Below are positions 8,049 through 16,569 of a stretch of DNA of 64,000 nucleotides, piece after piece. The notes below the pieces were generated by a model. The model saw nothing but the letters and a program-made list of their open reading frames with translations, had not been told where the DNA came from and made no database searches. The DNA comes from an uncultured Bacteroidales bacterium (GTDB lineage: Bacteria; Bacteroidota; Bacteroidia; Bacteroidales; Paludibacteraceae). The DNA is taken from positions 1 through 64,000 of the forward strand of contig CALUOH010000043.1 in the NCBI GenBank assembly GCA_944322025.1, given 5' to 3'. The position numbers were made by a program, and so were the translations under genes. Position 1 is the stretch's first letter, and every line of letters starts with the position of its first letter.

Positions 8049-9473
8049 ATGGTTAAGAGGATATTTCTTTTGCTTTTGATATGTTGGCCGATGTGCTTGT
8101 CCGCAGCGGGGGACGAGACTCCGGGCGACAGCATACCGGCGGAGGAGAAGAAAGAGAAAAAGAGCTTTTTCGGCAAAGGCGGGAAGGACATAGTCAAGAG
8201 AGGCATATCGTTCGGCCCGCTGCCGGTGGTGGCATACGATGCGGACAGAGGCTTCCAGTACGGCGCACTGCTGAACATTTATGATTTCGGTGACGGCAGC
8301 CATTACCCGCATCCTCGCCAGCAATGGTATATAGAGGCTTCTGCCTATACGAAAGGTACGCAGCAATATTTCCTGTCATACGATACAAAACACCTTATCC
8401 CGTCAGTGCGCATGTCTGTGGCAGCCACGTGCATATATGACAAGGCCATGGACTTTTACGGGTATAACGGCTATCAGTCGTATGTCGATGTCGATAATAT
8501 GCGCTATTGGAAGAAGGCTGAAGACAAGACGGGCATACGCCCTGAGTATATGACTGCCTTTTACAGGGTGGAGCGTCTGCATGTGAGCGCGAAGGCCGAT
8601 TTTGTTGGCAATATATGGAATAATAAGTTGTTCTGGCAAGGGAGCTATTATTTCAGTTGGACGAGGATGCGCTCCATCAATCGGGAGAGCATTAACAAAG
8701 GGAAAGACAGCGTTGAGATGTTTAGCGGCCAGACTCTTTTTGACAAGTATAAGGATTGGGGCATCATACAGGAGAGCGAGGGAGACGGCGGTATTGTGTC
8801 GGCGTTGCGTGTGGGGTTGATGTATGACAGCCGCGATTTCGAGGCCTCGCCATCGAGAGGGATATGGGCTGAGGCCAATATGACGGCCGCACCCCGCATT
8901 TTAGGCACAACACATCCTTTTTACAGGTATATGGCGATATTCAGGCACTATGTCCCGATAGTAGATGAACGCCTTGTCTTTGCATACAGGTTGAACTATA
9001 TAGGCACGATAGGGTCTTCGTTGCCTTACTATCTGATGCCGCTTTACAGCACGATAGGCAAGGATTATGACCGTGACGGCATAGGCGGATACCGGACAGT
9101 CAGGGGTGTGAGCCGAGACCGGGTCATGGGTCTGGATGTGGGGTTCTTCAATGCCGAGATAAGGTGGCGTTTTGTAAGTTTCCCTCTGTGGAAACAGAAT
9201 GTGGCGTTGGCTCTCAACGCTTTTTGTGACGGAGCAATAGTCACAAGAGGTTACGACATGCGATACAGGGGAGACGAGAGCAATGAGCAGATGAAGAAAG
9301 AGTATGAGAAGTATGTTAATACGTCTAAACCGGACGGGCTTCATGCTGCCGCAGGCGGAGGGTTGAGGGTGATAATCAACCGTAATTTCATAGTGGCGTT
9401 CGAGTATGCATATCCGTTCAACAAGCAGGACGGTAACGGCAGTTTCTATATTAATACAGGATATTTATTTTAA
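8049..9473 (+). CDS. BamA/TamA (Omp85)-family outer membrane barrel without POTRA
   Basis: 474-residue outer membrane protein with a signal peptide (MVKRIFLLLLICWPMCLSAA), a lysine-rich linker and a surface-antigen-type barrel. The GGYRTVRGVSRDRV segment resembles the conserved L6 VRGF/Y loop of Omp85 proteins, and the sequence ends in an aromatic-rich strand with terminal F (NTGYLF). No POTRA repeats fit in the short N-terminal part, so it resembles barrel-only, patatin-less Bacteroidetes members. ATG 8049 is 12 nt from the acyltransferase. It could export or insert a lipid or protein; lipid-related neighbours hint at the former. Confidence 0.85.
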   Translation: MVKRIFLLLLICWPMCLSAAGDETPGDSIPAEEKKEKKSFFGKGGKDIVKRGISFGPLPVVAYDADRGFQYGALLNIYDFGDGSHYPHPRQQWYIEASAYTKGTQQYFLSYDTKHLIPSVRMSVAATCIYDKAMDFYGYNGYQSYVDVDNMRYWKKAEDKTGIRPEYMTAFYRVERLHVSAKADFVGNIWNNKLFWQGSYYFSWTRMRSINRESINKGKDSVEMFSGQTLFDKYKDWGIIQESEGDGGIVSALRVGLMYDSRDFEASPSRGIWAEANMTAAPRILGTTHPFYRYMAIFRHYVPIVDERLVFAYRLNYIGTIGSSLPYYLMPLYSTIGKDYDRDGIGGYRTVRGVSRDRVMGLDVGFFNAEIRWRFVSFPLWKQNVALALNAFCDGAIVTRGYDMRYRGDESNEQMKKEYEKYVNTSKPDGLHAAAGGGLRVIINRNFIVAFEYAYPFNKQDGNGSFYINTGYLF

Positions 9474-9477
9474 TGCT

Positions 9478-10659
9478 ATGAGAATCAGATTTTTAATGCT
9501 CGTTCTTTTGTTGTCGTGCGGACTTGTGAAGTCGCAGATAATAATGCCCATGCCTGTACAGTATGAGTTCAGCGAACTGGGTAGTTTTGTTGTTGATGAC
9601 AAAACCGTTGTAGAGATATCGGATGAGTCATTAGTGTTTCCTGCGCGGCTATTCTCTGAAGCGGTCAATGAGAAGTGCGGTCTTGACCTGTTGAAGAATA
9701 ACCGTGGGCGCAAGAAGATTAAGCTGAAGATAAATTCGTACATGCCGCACCCTGATTCGTATAACATCAATGTGAGCGAGAAGTCGGTACAGGTCACCGG
9801 AGGAAGCGAGGCCGGGGTGTACTACGGTGTGCTTATGCTTATCCAGTGTATGTCAAACGAATATGCCGTTATAGACAAGGGTGCTCATACAGTGACTTTC
9901 CCTTTAATCATAGTAGAGGATACGCCTCTGTTCACATTCCGCGCATTGGAGTGGGAGAACTCGTTCGTGCCGAAGAGAGAGTTGATGAAGCGCATAGAGT
10001 ATATGTCTGAGCTGAACCTGAACACATACGTAGTGCCGATGAAGTATGACGAGATGGTGGCATACGTGTTGAGCGACAAGCAGAAGTGGCATGGACTCAG
10101 CGAGTATGCCCTCGATTATTATGTCAATGTAGTACCGAAAGTGACTGTTGACAAGAGGATGATGGGCTTTGGCGCAGACTCTGTGGCGTCGATAATGGAC
10201 AGGATATATGACATTTTTCCGTCAGAGTTCGTGCAGATTGAATTCGGTGAGCTCGAAGTGGATGAGGAGATGTGGAGCCTGCTGAACGACAGGGCGCGGG
10301 AGCATCAGAAGACACTGGTGTCGGATAACCTTACTCTTGGGGCGACGATAGTGTCAGTGCCGTTCGGTGAGCAGGGCAATGTAAATCTGAACAATACACT
10401 CGGGGAGATAATAGAGGTGGATATGGTGGATAAAGAGGGTGATTCAGACACGTATAACGTTATGCCGATAAAGAGAAAGCGGGTGAATAAGAGCTATATA
10501 CCTCTGAATGGCGTGCAGTTTGTAGTCAATACGGCCGGGATGGCAGATGACGGGCTTTCGGGTGAGTTTCTGCCGTTCTGTTCCGAGACGTCGTGGACGA
10601 AAAGCGAGCTTAAATCGTATGATGATTTTCTCCGCAGAAAGGGCCTGATGTATAAGTAA
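9478..10659 (+). CDS. Degenerate GH20 (beta-hexosaminidase)-like exported protein
   Basis: 393 residues with a signal peptide ending about GLVKS. Residues 20-150 read like the N-terminal domain of GH20 enzymes (MPMPVQYEF, then YNINVSEKSVQVTGGSEAGVYYGV). The following FTFRALEWENSFVPKRELMKRIEYM aligns by eye with the start of the GH20 barrel, but the catalytic Asp-Glu pair (usual DE in an H-x-GGDE context) is not found and the barrel is cut short, so catalysis is doubtful. The ATG at 9478 is 4 nt after the Omp85-type gene. The open frame runs further upstream inside that gene and is ignored. May bind glycan rather than cleave it. Confidence 0.7.
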   Translation: MRIRFLMLVLLLSCGLVKSQIIMPMPVQYEFSELGSFVVDDKTVVEISDESLVFPARLFSEAVNEKCGLDLLKNNRGRKKIKLKINSYMPHPDSYNINVSEKSVQVTGGSEAGVYYGVLMLIQCMSNEYAVIDKGAHTVTFPLIIVEDTPLFTFRALEWENSFVPKRELMKRIEYMSELNLNTYVVPMKYDEMVAYVLSDKQKWHGLSEYALDYYVNVVPKVTVDKRMMGFGADSVASIMDRIYDIFPSEFVQIEFGELEVDEEMWSLLNDRAREHQKTLVSDNLTLGATIVSVPFGEQGNVNLNNTLGEIIEVDMVDKEGDSDTYNVMPIKRKRVNKSYIPLNGVQFVVNTAGMADDGLSGEFLPFCSETSWTKSELKSYDDFLRRKGLMYK

Positions 10660-10675
10660 ACAGATTTCTATATTG

Positions 10676-11398
10676 ATGGGAAGAGGATTAGCCAAAGCGT
10701 TTGGCTTGTTTGCGATGGCGGTGTTATTGCCGATGGTAACGGCAGGGGAGTTGCCCGCAAAAGGCAAGGCACGTCCTGTGAAAGTGTTGATAGAGACATC
10801 AGAGGGCGACATAAAGGTGCAGTTATATGATGATACGCCATATCACCGGGACAATTTTGTAAAGCTGGTGAAGCAGCATTTTTATGATACGCTGCTGTTT
10901 CACAGAGTCATACCAGAGTTTATGATACAGGCTGGCGACCCCCAATCGAGGGGTGCGAGTGACCGCTCCAAGCGTTTGGGCAGTGGCGATATAGGATATA
11001 ACATACCGGCGGAGATAGTGTTCCCCAAATATATACATAAGCGTGGGGCTTTGGCGGCTGCGCGGCAGGGCGATGTGGTTAATCCGCAGCGGGAGTCGTC
11101 GGGCTGTCAGTTCTATATAGTCGAGGGGAGGACGTTTACCGATGCCCAACTGGACACTATGGAGATGAGGATTACCGATGCGCTTGGTCTGAAAGAGCGG
11201 TTCAAGTATAGCGATGAGCAGCGGCGCATGTACAAGACATTCGGCGGCGCGCCACACCTTGACGGCCAGTATACGATATTCGGAGAGGTGATAGAGGGGT
11301 ATGATGTGTTGCAGACGATATGCAGGAAGGAGACGGACGGCAATGACCGTCCGGTGGAGGATGTTGTGATAGAGAGTATGAAAGTAGTAAGACGATAG
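10676..11398 (+). CDS. Exported cyclophilin-type peptidyl-prolyl isomerase
   Basis: Cyclophilin of 240 residues with an N-terminal signal segment, predicted periplasmic, accelerating proline isomerisation. Core motifs FHRVIPEFMIQAGDP and SGCQFYIV are clear, with the catalytic Arg in FHRV. An insert of about 40 residues (LDTMEMRITDAL to MYKTF) splits the fold before HLDGQYTIFGEV; this insert is common in Bacteroidetes homologues. ATG 10676 was preferred to the TTG codon just before it. It lies 16 nt after the GH20-like gene and 12 nt before ftsE. Confidence 0.93.
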   Translation: MGRGLAKAFGLFAMAVLLPMVTAGELPAKGKARPVKVLIETSEGDIKVQLYDDTPYHRDNFVKLVKQHFYDTLLFHRVIPEFMIQAGDPQSRGASDRSKRLGSGDIGYNIPAEIVFPKYIHKRGALAAARQGDVVNPQRESSGCQFYIVEGRTFTDAQLDTMEMRITDALGLKERFKYSDEQRRMYKTFGGAPHLDGQYTIFGEVIEGYDVLQTICRKETDGNDRPVEDVVIESMKVVRR

Positions 11399-11410
11399 GA
11401 GTGGGGCTGT

Positions 11411-12076
11411 ATGAAGATTATTGAGTATAAGGGAGTGGACATCAGGCACGATGAGTTGATGGTGCTGCATGGTGTGGATTTCTCCGTTTCGCAAGGGGAG
11501 TTTGTATACCTTTGCGGTAAGGTGGGCAGCGGGAAGAGTTCGCTGTTGAAGTCGTTGTATGCCGAAGTGCCGATAAAGAACGGTGTCTCGAAGATATTCG
11601 GCTATGACTTGCAGAATATCAAGAATTCGGATATCCCGATGCTGCGCAGGAAGATAGGCATAGTGTTCCAGGACTTCAAGCTGCTGGGGGACAGGTCTGT
11701 CTATGAGAATCTGGAGTTTGTCCTGCGGGCTACCGGCTGGAAGGACAAGAAGAAGATGGCGGAGCAGATAGATTTGGTACTTGGTACGGTGGGGCTCGGA
11801 AAGAAGGGCTATAAGAGGCCGCACCAGCTGTCGGGCGGGGAGCAGCAGAGGGTCGCGATAGCGCGGGCGTTGCTCAACTCACCGGAGCTGATAATAGCCG
11901 ATGAGCCTACCGGTAATCTTGACCCGCAGACAAGCCAAGAGCTTCTGGAACTGCTTCACGCGATATGCCAGAGCGGTACGGCCGTGATTGTGGCGACACA
12001 CAATATAGGGCTGGTGAGACAGTACCCCGGCAGGGTGTTTGTCTGTGAGAATGAGCGTTTGCAGGAGGAGGCGTGA
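11411..12076 (+). CDS. ftsE: FtsE-like ABC ATPase
   Basis: Cytoplasmic ATPase that pairs with FtsX to control peptidoglycan hydrolysis at division. At 221 residues it has Walker [10 protein letters not shown] (36-44), Q-loop Gln87, signature LSGGEQQ (140-146), Walker B IIADEP (161-166) and H-loop ATHN (195-198). No ftsX is adjacent in this window; the gene closes an operon of envelope proteins. LolD-type transporters are similar, but the FtsE-like length and the [15 protein letters not shown] segment favour FtsE. A large inverted-repeat region begins 4 nt after the stop. Confidence 0.85.
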   Translation: MKIIEYKGVDIRHDELMVLHGVDFSVSQGEFVYLCGKVGSGKSSLLKSLYAEVPIKNGVSKIFGYDLQNIKNSDIPMLRRKIGIVFQDFKLLGDRSVYENLEFVLRATGWKDKKKMAEQIDLVLGTVGLGKKGYKRPHQLSGGEQQRVAIARALLNSPELIIADEPTGNLDPQTSQELLELLHAICQSGTAVIVATHNIGLVRQYPGRVFVCENERLQEEA

Positions 12077-12080
12077 GCAT

Positions 12081-12288
12081 AGAAACTGTTTTGATTTTCC
12101 CCATATACAGTTTCCAGCTATTTAGAATGAGTATTCAAATATATATTCGTCTATGGATTGTGCGTCCAGCCAGCCTTATTCAGCCATTATGCCCTTGAAA
12201 TAGCCCGATATTACTTCGGGCATGATAACTGAATATGTCGCGGCTGTCCATCACAATCCATATAGACGGCAAAATCAAAATAGTTTCT
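12081..12288. repeat. 208-bp imperfect palindrome (MITE-like or structured 3' element)
   Basis: The ends are inverted copies: AGAAACTGTTTTGATTTTCC at 12081-12100 pairs with the complement of 12269-12288 at 18 of 20 positions. Inside, GTCTATGGATTGTG (12149-12162) pairs with 12252-12267 and ATTCAG with CTGAAT; the centre holds further pairing around GCCC/GGGC. Read as RNA the whole unit folds into one long stem. No transposase and no clear target duplication were seen. It starts 4 nt past ftsE, so it may be transcribed. Could be a miniature inverted-repeat element or a regulatory RNA structure. Confidence 0.6.
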
Positions 12289-12301
12289 TAGTTCATATTT
12301 G

Positions 12302-12357
12302 CATTAAGGCCGTGTCCCCTTGACCGTCAGAGCGGTTGAGGGGACACGGCCTTAATG
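12302..12357. terminator. Long hairpin without T-tract
   Basis: A stem of about 25 bp with two mismatches: CATTAAGGCCGTGTCCCC pairs with GGGGACACGGCCTTAATG. No T-run follows on either strand. Probably ends transcription from ftsE or protects the 3' end. Confidence 0.55.
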
Positions 12358-12373
12358 GATGAAATTGGGGGGA

Positions 12374-12423
12374 TGCGGAAGGGGAGGGGATAGCGGAGAG
12401 ATGGCTTGAAAGTACGTGTTTTT
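12374..12423 (+). repeat. Dispersed intergenic repeat, copy A
   Basis: A G-rich tract followed by GGGATAGCGGAGAGATGGC and CTTGAAAGTACGTGTTTTT. The last segment recurs identically on the minus strand at 35782-35802 and with one or two changes at 55072-55092; the G-rich part recurs at 30110-30160. Confidence 0.7.
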
Positions 12424-12585
12424 GGCATTAATTTGCGTTTGGTGGCGATGTATTGGAGTGTGAGGCGGCGGTGTAGTACAGAGACTGTGGAAACAGATGT
12501 GAGATGCAGGAAGGTATGAGTTTGCTATAAGGATTTTTATACTCTATACTATAAACGAAGATATCAGGAAATAATAACGACATTC

Positions 12586-12617
12586 TTTGGATACCTCATT
12601 GAAATGTATTACATTTG
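12586..12617 (+). promoter_or_regulatory. Promoter of the 12641 lipoprotein gene
   Basis: TTTG (12586-12589) and TACATTTG (12610-12617), 20-nt spacer, match the Bacteroidetes consensus. The ATG follows 23 nt after the -7 element. Confidence 0.7.
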
Positions 12618-12640
12618 AAAAGATAAAAATCCCAGCAACT

Positions 12641-13684
12641 ATGAAAATCAAGATATTGATAATCACTATAGCGTCTGTATTTGTAGCCATAACCTGTTGT
12701 TCATGCACTCATAAGGAGAGCAGAGAAAAAGAACAGGCGACGACTGAATGTAGGGGAAGTAGCCATGAAACAAGTGGATGTGATGCGAGTATTATCCGGA
12801 ATGGATATTGGTATCGGGACGATGTGTATCAGGTGAGAGACGATGTATTGCAACTTTTTGACGCTTTGAACAGCTACGATTGGTACTGCATGTCACTTGA
12901 CAGCAATATATGCGAAACAAGGGGATATATAGAGAGATTATGCCAGTTTTACGACAAGCACATACACGAAGTCAATAACATATCTGACCACGAGAAGGCG
13001 GACGCAGTGATAAACAGGATAGTGCAGTATTACATCGAAAGCCAGAAAGAGGATAACAACAATATGGGTGAGATCGTTAGTGCCGCAGTTTACGGCCAAC
13101 TTTCTACGTTGAAGGAGTATATATCATTTGTATTTGTGATGGATATGTGCAAGAACGACATACAAAGGCTAGTGCTAATGGAGGAGATGGAGGCATGGAG
13201 GGTGTTTCGGAATAAGTTCTACGACTTCGCATCCAACTGTATCGATATGGAGTATTTCGGTGGTTCTGTGGCTGTACTGAAGATTAGCGAGACGCGATAT
13301 AAGGTCTCAGACCTTCATGCGGAGATGTATGAGAACGAGATAATGTGCGTGGAAGGTAAAGGGCGTGTTGCCTCTGCCGTGCCTGTCAGTTCAGCAAAGA
13401 GCAGGCTAGGGAAAAACTGCGACATAGCTTTGATCGAATGCTCCATTGACAGCGATTTTCTCAGGGAAGAGTTCTCTGAACGCGAGATAGAACTCTATAA
13501 CGATATATATAGGAGGGCAAAGGAATACAATACAGAGTTAAAGCCATTGATTGTCAGGTGGATGAAAAAGCATGAGGCATGGGCGAAAGAGATGATTCCT
13601 GAAGAACGGCAGTTTGTATCAGAGAGTAGTGCATCCGCTTTGCTGTCGGGGCTGTCGGACATCATATGTGATATATACGAATAG
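12641..13684 (+). CDS. Unknown lipoprotein
   Basis: 347 residues; family not recognised. The N-terminus MKIKILIITIASVFVAITCCSC is a lipoprotein signal with a Cys-rich lipobox, so an envelope location is likely. The rest is charged, mostly helical and rich in Glu, Tyr and Cys, ending in ALLSGLSDIICDIYE. ATG 12641 is chosen because it follows a consensus promoter and starts the signal; a longer frame from a TTG has no merit. Composition is more AT-rich than neighbours, and the gene stands alone between a palindromic element and trigger factor, suggesting an accessory gene. A short inverted repeat (ATAGCCA/TGGCTAT) overlaps its stop codon. Confidence 0.75.
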   Translation: MKIKILIITIASVFVAITCCSCTHKESREKEQATTECRGSSHETSGCDASIIRNGYWYRDDVYQVRDDVLQLFDALNSYDWYCMSLDSNICETRGYIERLCQFYDKHIHEVNNISDHEKADAVINRIVQYYIESQKEDNNNMGEIVSAAVYGQLSTLKEYISFVFVMDMCKNDIQRLVLMEEMEAWRVFRNKFYDFASNCIDMEYFGGSVAVLKISETRYKVSDLHAEMYENEIMCVEGKGRVASAVPVSSAKSRLGKNCDIALIECSIDSDFLREEFSEREIELYNDIYRRAKEYNTELKPLIVRWMKKHEAWAKEMIPEERQFVSESSASALLSGLSDIICDIYE

Positions 13685-13745
13685 CCAGTAGTTTGGCTAT
13701 GTCAGATTGACGCTGCATATGGGGCTGTAATTCAAAAAAATATAC

Positions 13746-13753
13746 TACCTTTG
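13746..13753 (+). promoter_or_regulatory. -7 element upstream of tig
   Basis: TACCTTTG fits the TAnnTTTG consensus; the -33 region at the right distance (GGCTGT) is a poor match. It lies 57 nt before the tig ATG. Confidence 0.5.
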
Positions 13754-13810
13754 CACCTTGTTGCAGAGCAAGTGTGACGAGAATATATAATAATGAATAA
13801 ATAAGTAACT

Positions 13811-15163
13811 ATGAACGTTTTACGTACAGACATCGACGCTACTAACGCGACGCTTACAATTCAGGTTGCGGAAGCCGATTATTCCGAGAGAGTGGAAAAG
13901 ACCATTAAAGATTACCGCAAGAAGGTGAATGTGCCGGGTTTCCGTCCGGGTATGGTTCCCGTGGGGCTTATAAGGAAGATGTATGGCAGGGGTATTGTGG
14001 CTGACGAAATCAACAGGGTGCTGCAAGAGGCGTTGTTTAACTATATCAGGGAGAATAATCTGGATATTCTCGGGGAGCCGCTGCCGAACGAGACTGAGCA
14101 GAAGGCCGTGGATTTCGAGAATGACAAGGAGTTTGAGTTCAAGTTTGATATTGCGATTGCCCCGGAGTTTGAAATCACGCTGAACAAGAAGGATAGCCTG
14201 AAGTGCTATGACATTGCGGTGACGGAGAAGATGATAGACGACCAAGTGAAGAATTATGCGGGGCGTTTCGGCAGCTACACGCAGACGGAGGAGGTGACTG
14301 AGAAGGATGTGATAAAGGGCAGTATGCTGGAGCTCAACGCTGACGGCAGTGTGAACGAGGGCGGCATAAAGGTGGATGACGCTGTGGTTAGCCCTGCGTA
14401 TATGAAGGATGAGGAGCAGAAGAGGGCGTTTGTGGGCGCGAAGAAGGGGAGTGTCGTGGTGTTCAACCCGCAGAAGGCGTTCGCCAATGAGGCGGAGGTT
14501 GCCTCGATGCTGAAGATTGCGAAGGATAGGGCGAAGGATGTGACGGCGGATTTCTCATTCGAGATTAAGTCAATCACCCACTATGAGGAGTCGCCGGTGG
14601 ACCAGACGCTGTTTGACAAGGTGTATGGCGAGGGTAAGGTGACGACTGAGGAGGAGTTCCGCAAGAAGGTGGCTGAGGGGATAAAGGGCTCGTATAAGCT
14701 GGACAGCGATTATAAGTTCGGCATTGACGCGAAGGCTCTCATTGTGAAGAAGATGGATAAGGTGGTGCTGCCGGAGGCGTTTCTGAAACGGTGGGTTCTC
14801 GCCACGAATGAGAAGATGACGGAGGAGACTCTGGAGAGGGAGTTCGGTGCGATGATAGAGGATTTGAAGTGGTATCTGGCGAAGAACAAGATAGCGAAGG
14901 CTAACGGGCTGAAGGTGGAGGCTTCGGACATTGAGGCGTATGCGCGCAAGATGGCGCAGATACAGTTTGCGCAGTACGGTATGACGAGTGTGCCGGACGA
15001 TGTGCTTGACAATTTTGCGAAGGATATGCTGAAGAAGGAGAACGCCGCCCAGAATATGGCCGAGAAGGCTTTGGAGGAGAAGGTGTTTGAGGTTGTGAAG
15101 AATAGCGTGAAGGTTGCGGAACAGGAGGTTTCGGTAGAGGACTTTAATAAGCTGTTCGAGTGA
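13811..15163 (+). CDS. tig: Trigger factor
   Basis: Ribosome-bound chaperone with peptidyl-prolyl isomerase domain, 450 residues, normal length. The ribosome-docking motif is seen as VPGFRPGMVP near residues 38-47 (usual form GFRxGxxP). The central FKBP-like part, about 150-250, is divergent as in other Bacteroidetes, and the long helical C-terminal part contains the substrate-binding arms. ATG 13811 starts MNVLRTDIDATNATL, typical of the family. Monocistronic: own -7 element upstream and a strong terminator downstream. Confidence 0.95.
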   Translation: MNVLRTDIDATNATLTIQVAEADYSERVEKTIKDYRKKVNVPGFRPGMVPVGLIRKMYGRGIVADEINRVLQEALFNYIRENNLDILGEPLPNETEQKAVDFENDKEFEFKFDIAIAPEFEITLNKKDSLKCYDIAVTEKMIDDQVKNYAGRFGSYTQTEEVTEKDVIKGSMLELNADGSVNEGGIKVDDAVVSPAYMKDEEQKRAFVGAKKGSVVVFNPQKAFANEAEVASMLKIAKDRAKDVTADFSFEIKSITHYEESPVDQTLFDKVYGEGKVTTEEEFRKKVAEGIKGSYKLDSDYKFGIDAKALIVKKMDKVVLPEAFLKRWVLATNEKMTEETLEREFGAMIEDLKWYLAKNKIAKANGLKVEASDIEAYARKMAQIQFAQYGMTSVPDDVLDNFAKDMLKKENAAQNMAEKALEEKVFEVVKNSVKVAEQEVSVEDFNKLFE

Positions 15164-15215
15164 GATAGAGACGGAGTTTCCGTCCGGAGAGAGGAGGAAG
15201 GCGACGTGCTGTCAT

Positions 15216-15256
15216 GAGGATTGCCCGGTTTGTGACGGGGCAATCCTCCTTTTTTG
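15216..15256 (+). terminator. Terminator of tig
   Basis: GAGGATTGCCC and GGGCAATCCTC form an 11-bp stem with a short loop, followed within a few bases by six T residues. Confidence 0.9.
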
Positions 15257-15489
15257 TTGATGTCGGGAGGGGGACGGGAAAATAACAATATTTATACAAA
15301 GGAAATCGTTGCAGTGATGTGAAATATGGCTATCTTTGTGCTATCGCACAAGATAGGATGCGGATCGGCAATGACAGTCAAACAAGTTTGTTGCTTTTGT
15401 ATTCGATTTTAGCTGACGATACAGGTCGATTTATTCGGTGATATTATCGCTATGTATTTATTGTTTTGGGATTTGCTTATTTTTATGGT
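15257..15489. other. Leader region of the RND efflux operon
   Basis: About 230 nt between the tig terminator and the adaptor gene. It contains a promoter at 15308-15338 and a small inverted repeat AAACAAGTTTGTT near 15382; the latter could be an operator but is short. No adjacent regulator gene exists in this window. Confidence 0.5.
15308..15338 (+). promoter_or_regulatory. Promoter of the RND efflux operon
   Basis: GTTG (15308-15311) and TATCTTTG (15331-15338) with a 19-nt spacer. It lies about 150 nt upstream of the adaptor ATG, leaving a long leader. Confidence 0.65.
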
Positions 15490-16548
15490 ATGAGATATAG
15501 GGGTTGTTTTTTCGTGATGTCGTTAGTGCTGCTTATTGTTTCATGTACTGCGGATAAGGGTGGCGGTGAGACGATACGGCCAGTCAAGACGGGTAGGGTA
15601 GAGATGTCTGTTCCTATGGAGCGGACATCGTTGTCTGGCACGGTGAGTGCCGGGATGGAGGCACATCCGTCCTTCAGGATAGCCGGAGTTGTCAAGGAGA
15701 TATATGTCCGCGAGGGTGAGCATGTGGAGAAGGGACAGTTGCTCGCGGAGCTGGATACCCGCGATATAGAGGAGGCATCGGCTGCGGCAAAGAGCAAATA
15801 TGAGCAGGTGGCGGCAGAGGTGGGCCGCGTGGAGGAGCTTTACAAGCGTAAGAGTGTTGCCAAGAACGAGTATGAGAAGGCCATATCGGGACTGCAAACC
15901 GTGACTTCCCTGTATGAGACTACGCAGAACCAGTTGGCCGACAGCAGGCTTTATGCGCCGATATCGGGTACGGTACAGACTGTCAGTGTGTCACCTAATA
16001 TGACGGTCACGCCAGTGTCGGGGGTGGTGAGCATAATCAATACGAACAGCCTCCAAATAGAGGGTTATATATCCTCCTCACTGTATGTGCGGCGGGACAG
16101 ATTTGTGCGTATGGTCGCGTATTCTGCCCTTATGAAGGATTCCATACCTCTTGAAATATCGTATATTTCACCAAAGGCGAATAACAACCAGCTTTACAAA
16201 GTGAGGTTTGATGTTGCCCCAGAGCAGAGCCGCAGGCTCGCGCCTGGCATGGTGGTCGAGATAAGCCTGTATTATAAGACGGCATCGGATGCGGATGTCA
16301 TGTCTGTGCCTATGAGTTCCGTTTTCGCTTGCGAGGGGAAACCGTCAGTGTGGTGCGTAGATACGGCTACGATGACAGTAGTCCGCCGGGAAATAGGGAC
16401 GAAAGGGCTTTCAGATGAGGGCAATGTCATAGTGACAAGCGGGCTTTCCGGAGATGAGATACTTGTCACTGCAGGAGTCTCGATGTTACATGAGGGGGAC
16501 AAGGTGAGGTTGTCTTCGCCGATTGTGGATGTGGAGTTGACAAAGTGA
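15490..16548 (+). CDS. RND efflux periplasmic adaptor (MFP) lipoprotein
   Basis: Membrane-fusion subunit that links an inner-membrane RND pump to a TolC-type channel. The 352 residues begin with a lipoprotein signal (LVLLIVSC near residue 20). The split lipoyl-like half GVVKEIYVREGEHVEKGQ lies near 65-85, its partner YAPISGTVQTVSVSPNMTV near 160-178, with a coiled-coil hairpin between them. The C-terminal beta-barrel and membrane-proximal domains follow. The ATG at 15490 begins the signal; an upstream TTG was rejected. The pump gene starts 21 nt downstream. Confidence 0.92.
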   Translation: MRYRGCFFVMSLVLLIVSCTADKGGGETIRPVKTGRVEMSVPMERTSLSGTVSAGMEAHPSFRIAGVVKEIYVREGEHVEKGQLLAELDTRDIEEASAAAKSKYEQVAAEVGRVEELYKRKSVAKNEYEKAISGLQTVTSLYETTQNQLADSRLYAPISGTVQTVSVSPNMTVTPVSGVVSIINTNSLQIEGYISSSLYVRRDRFVRMVAYSALMKDSIPLEISYISPKANNNQLYKVRFDVAPEQSRRLAPGMVVEISLYYKTASDADVMSVPMSSVFACEGKPSVWCVDTATMTVVRREIGTKGLSDEGNVIVTSGLSGDEILVTAGVSMLHEGDKVRLSSPIVDVELTK

Positions 16549-16569
16549 TGACAATTAGATTTGAGGCGT

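Larger units (their letters stand above)
12077..12640. other. Gene-free interval with palindrome, hairpin, repeat and promoter
   Basis: About 560 nt without a credible gene. It contains, in order, a 208-bp imperfect palindrome (12081-12288), a second hairpin (12302-12357), a G-rich tract ending in a dispersed repeat (12374-12423), and the promoter of the following lipoprotein gene (12586-12617). Nothing coding was recognised on either strand. Confidence 0.8.

Noticed and set aside
12081-12360. Integron attC or CRISPR-like array
   Set aside because: The palindromes are few, unequal and not arranged as spaced direct repeats; no cas or integrase genes are present.
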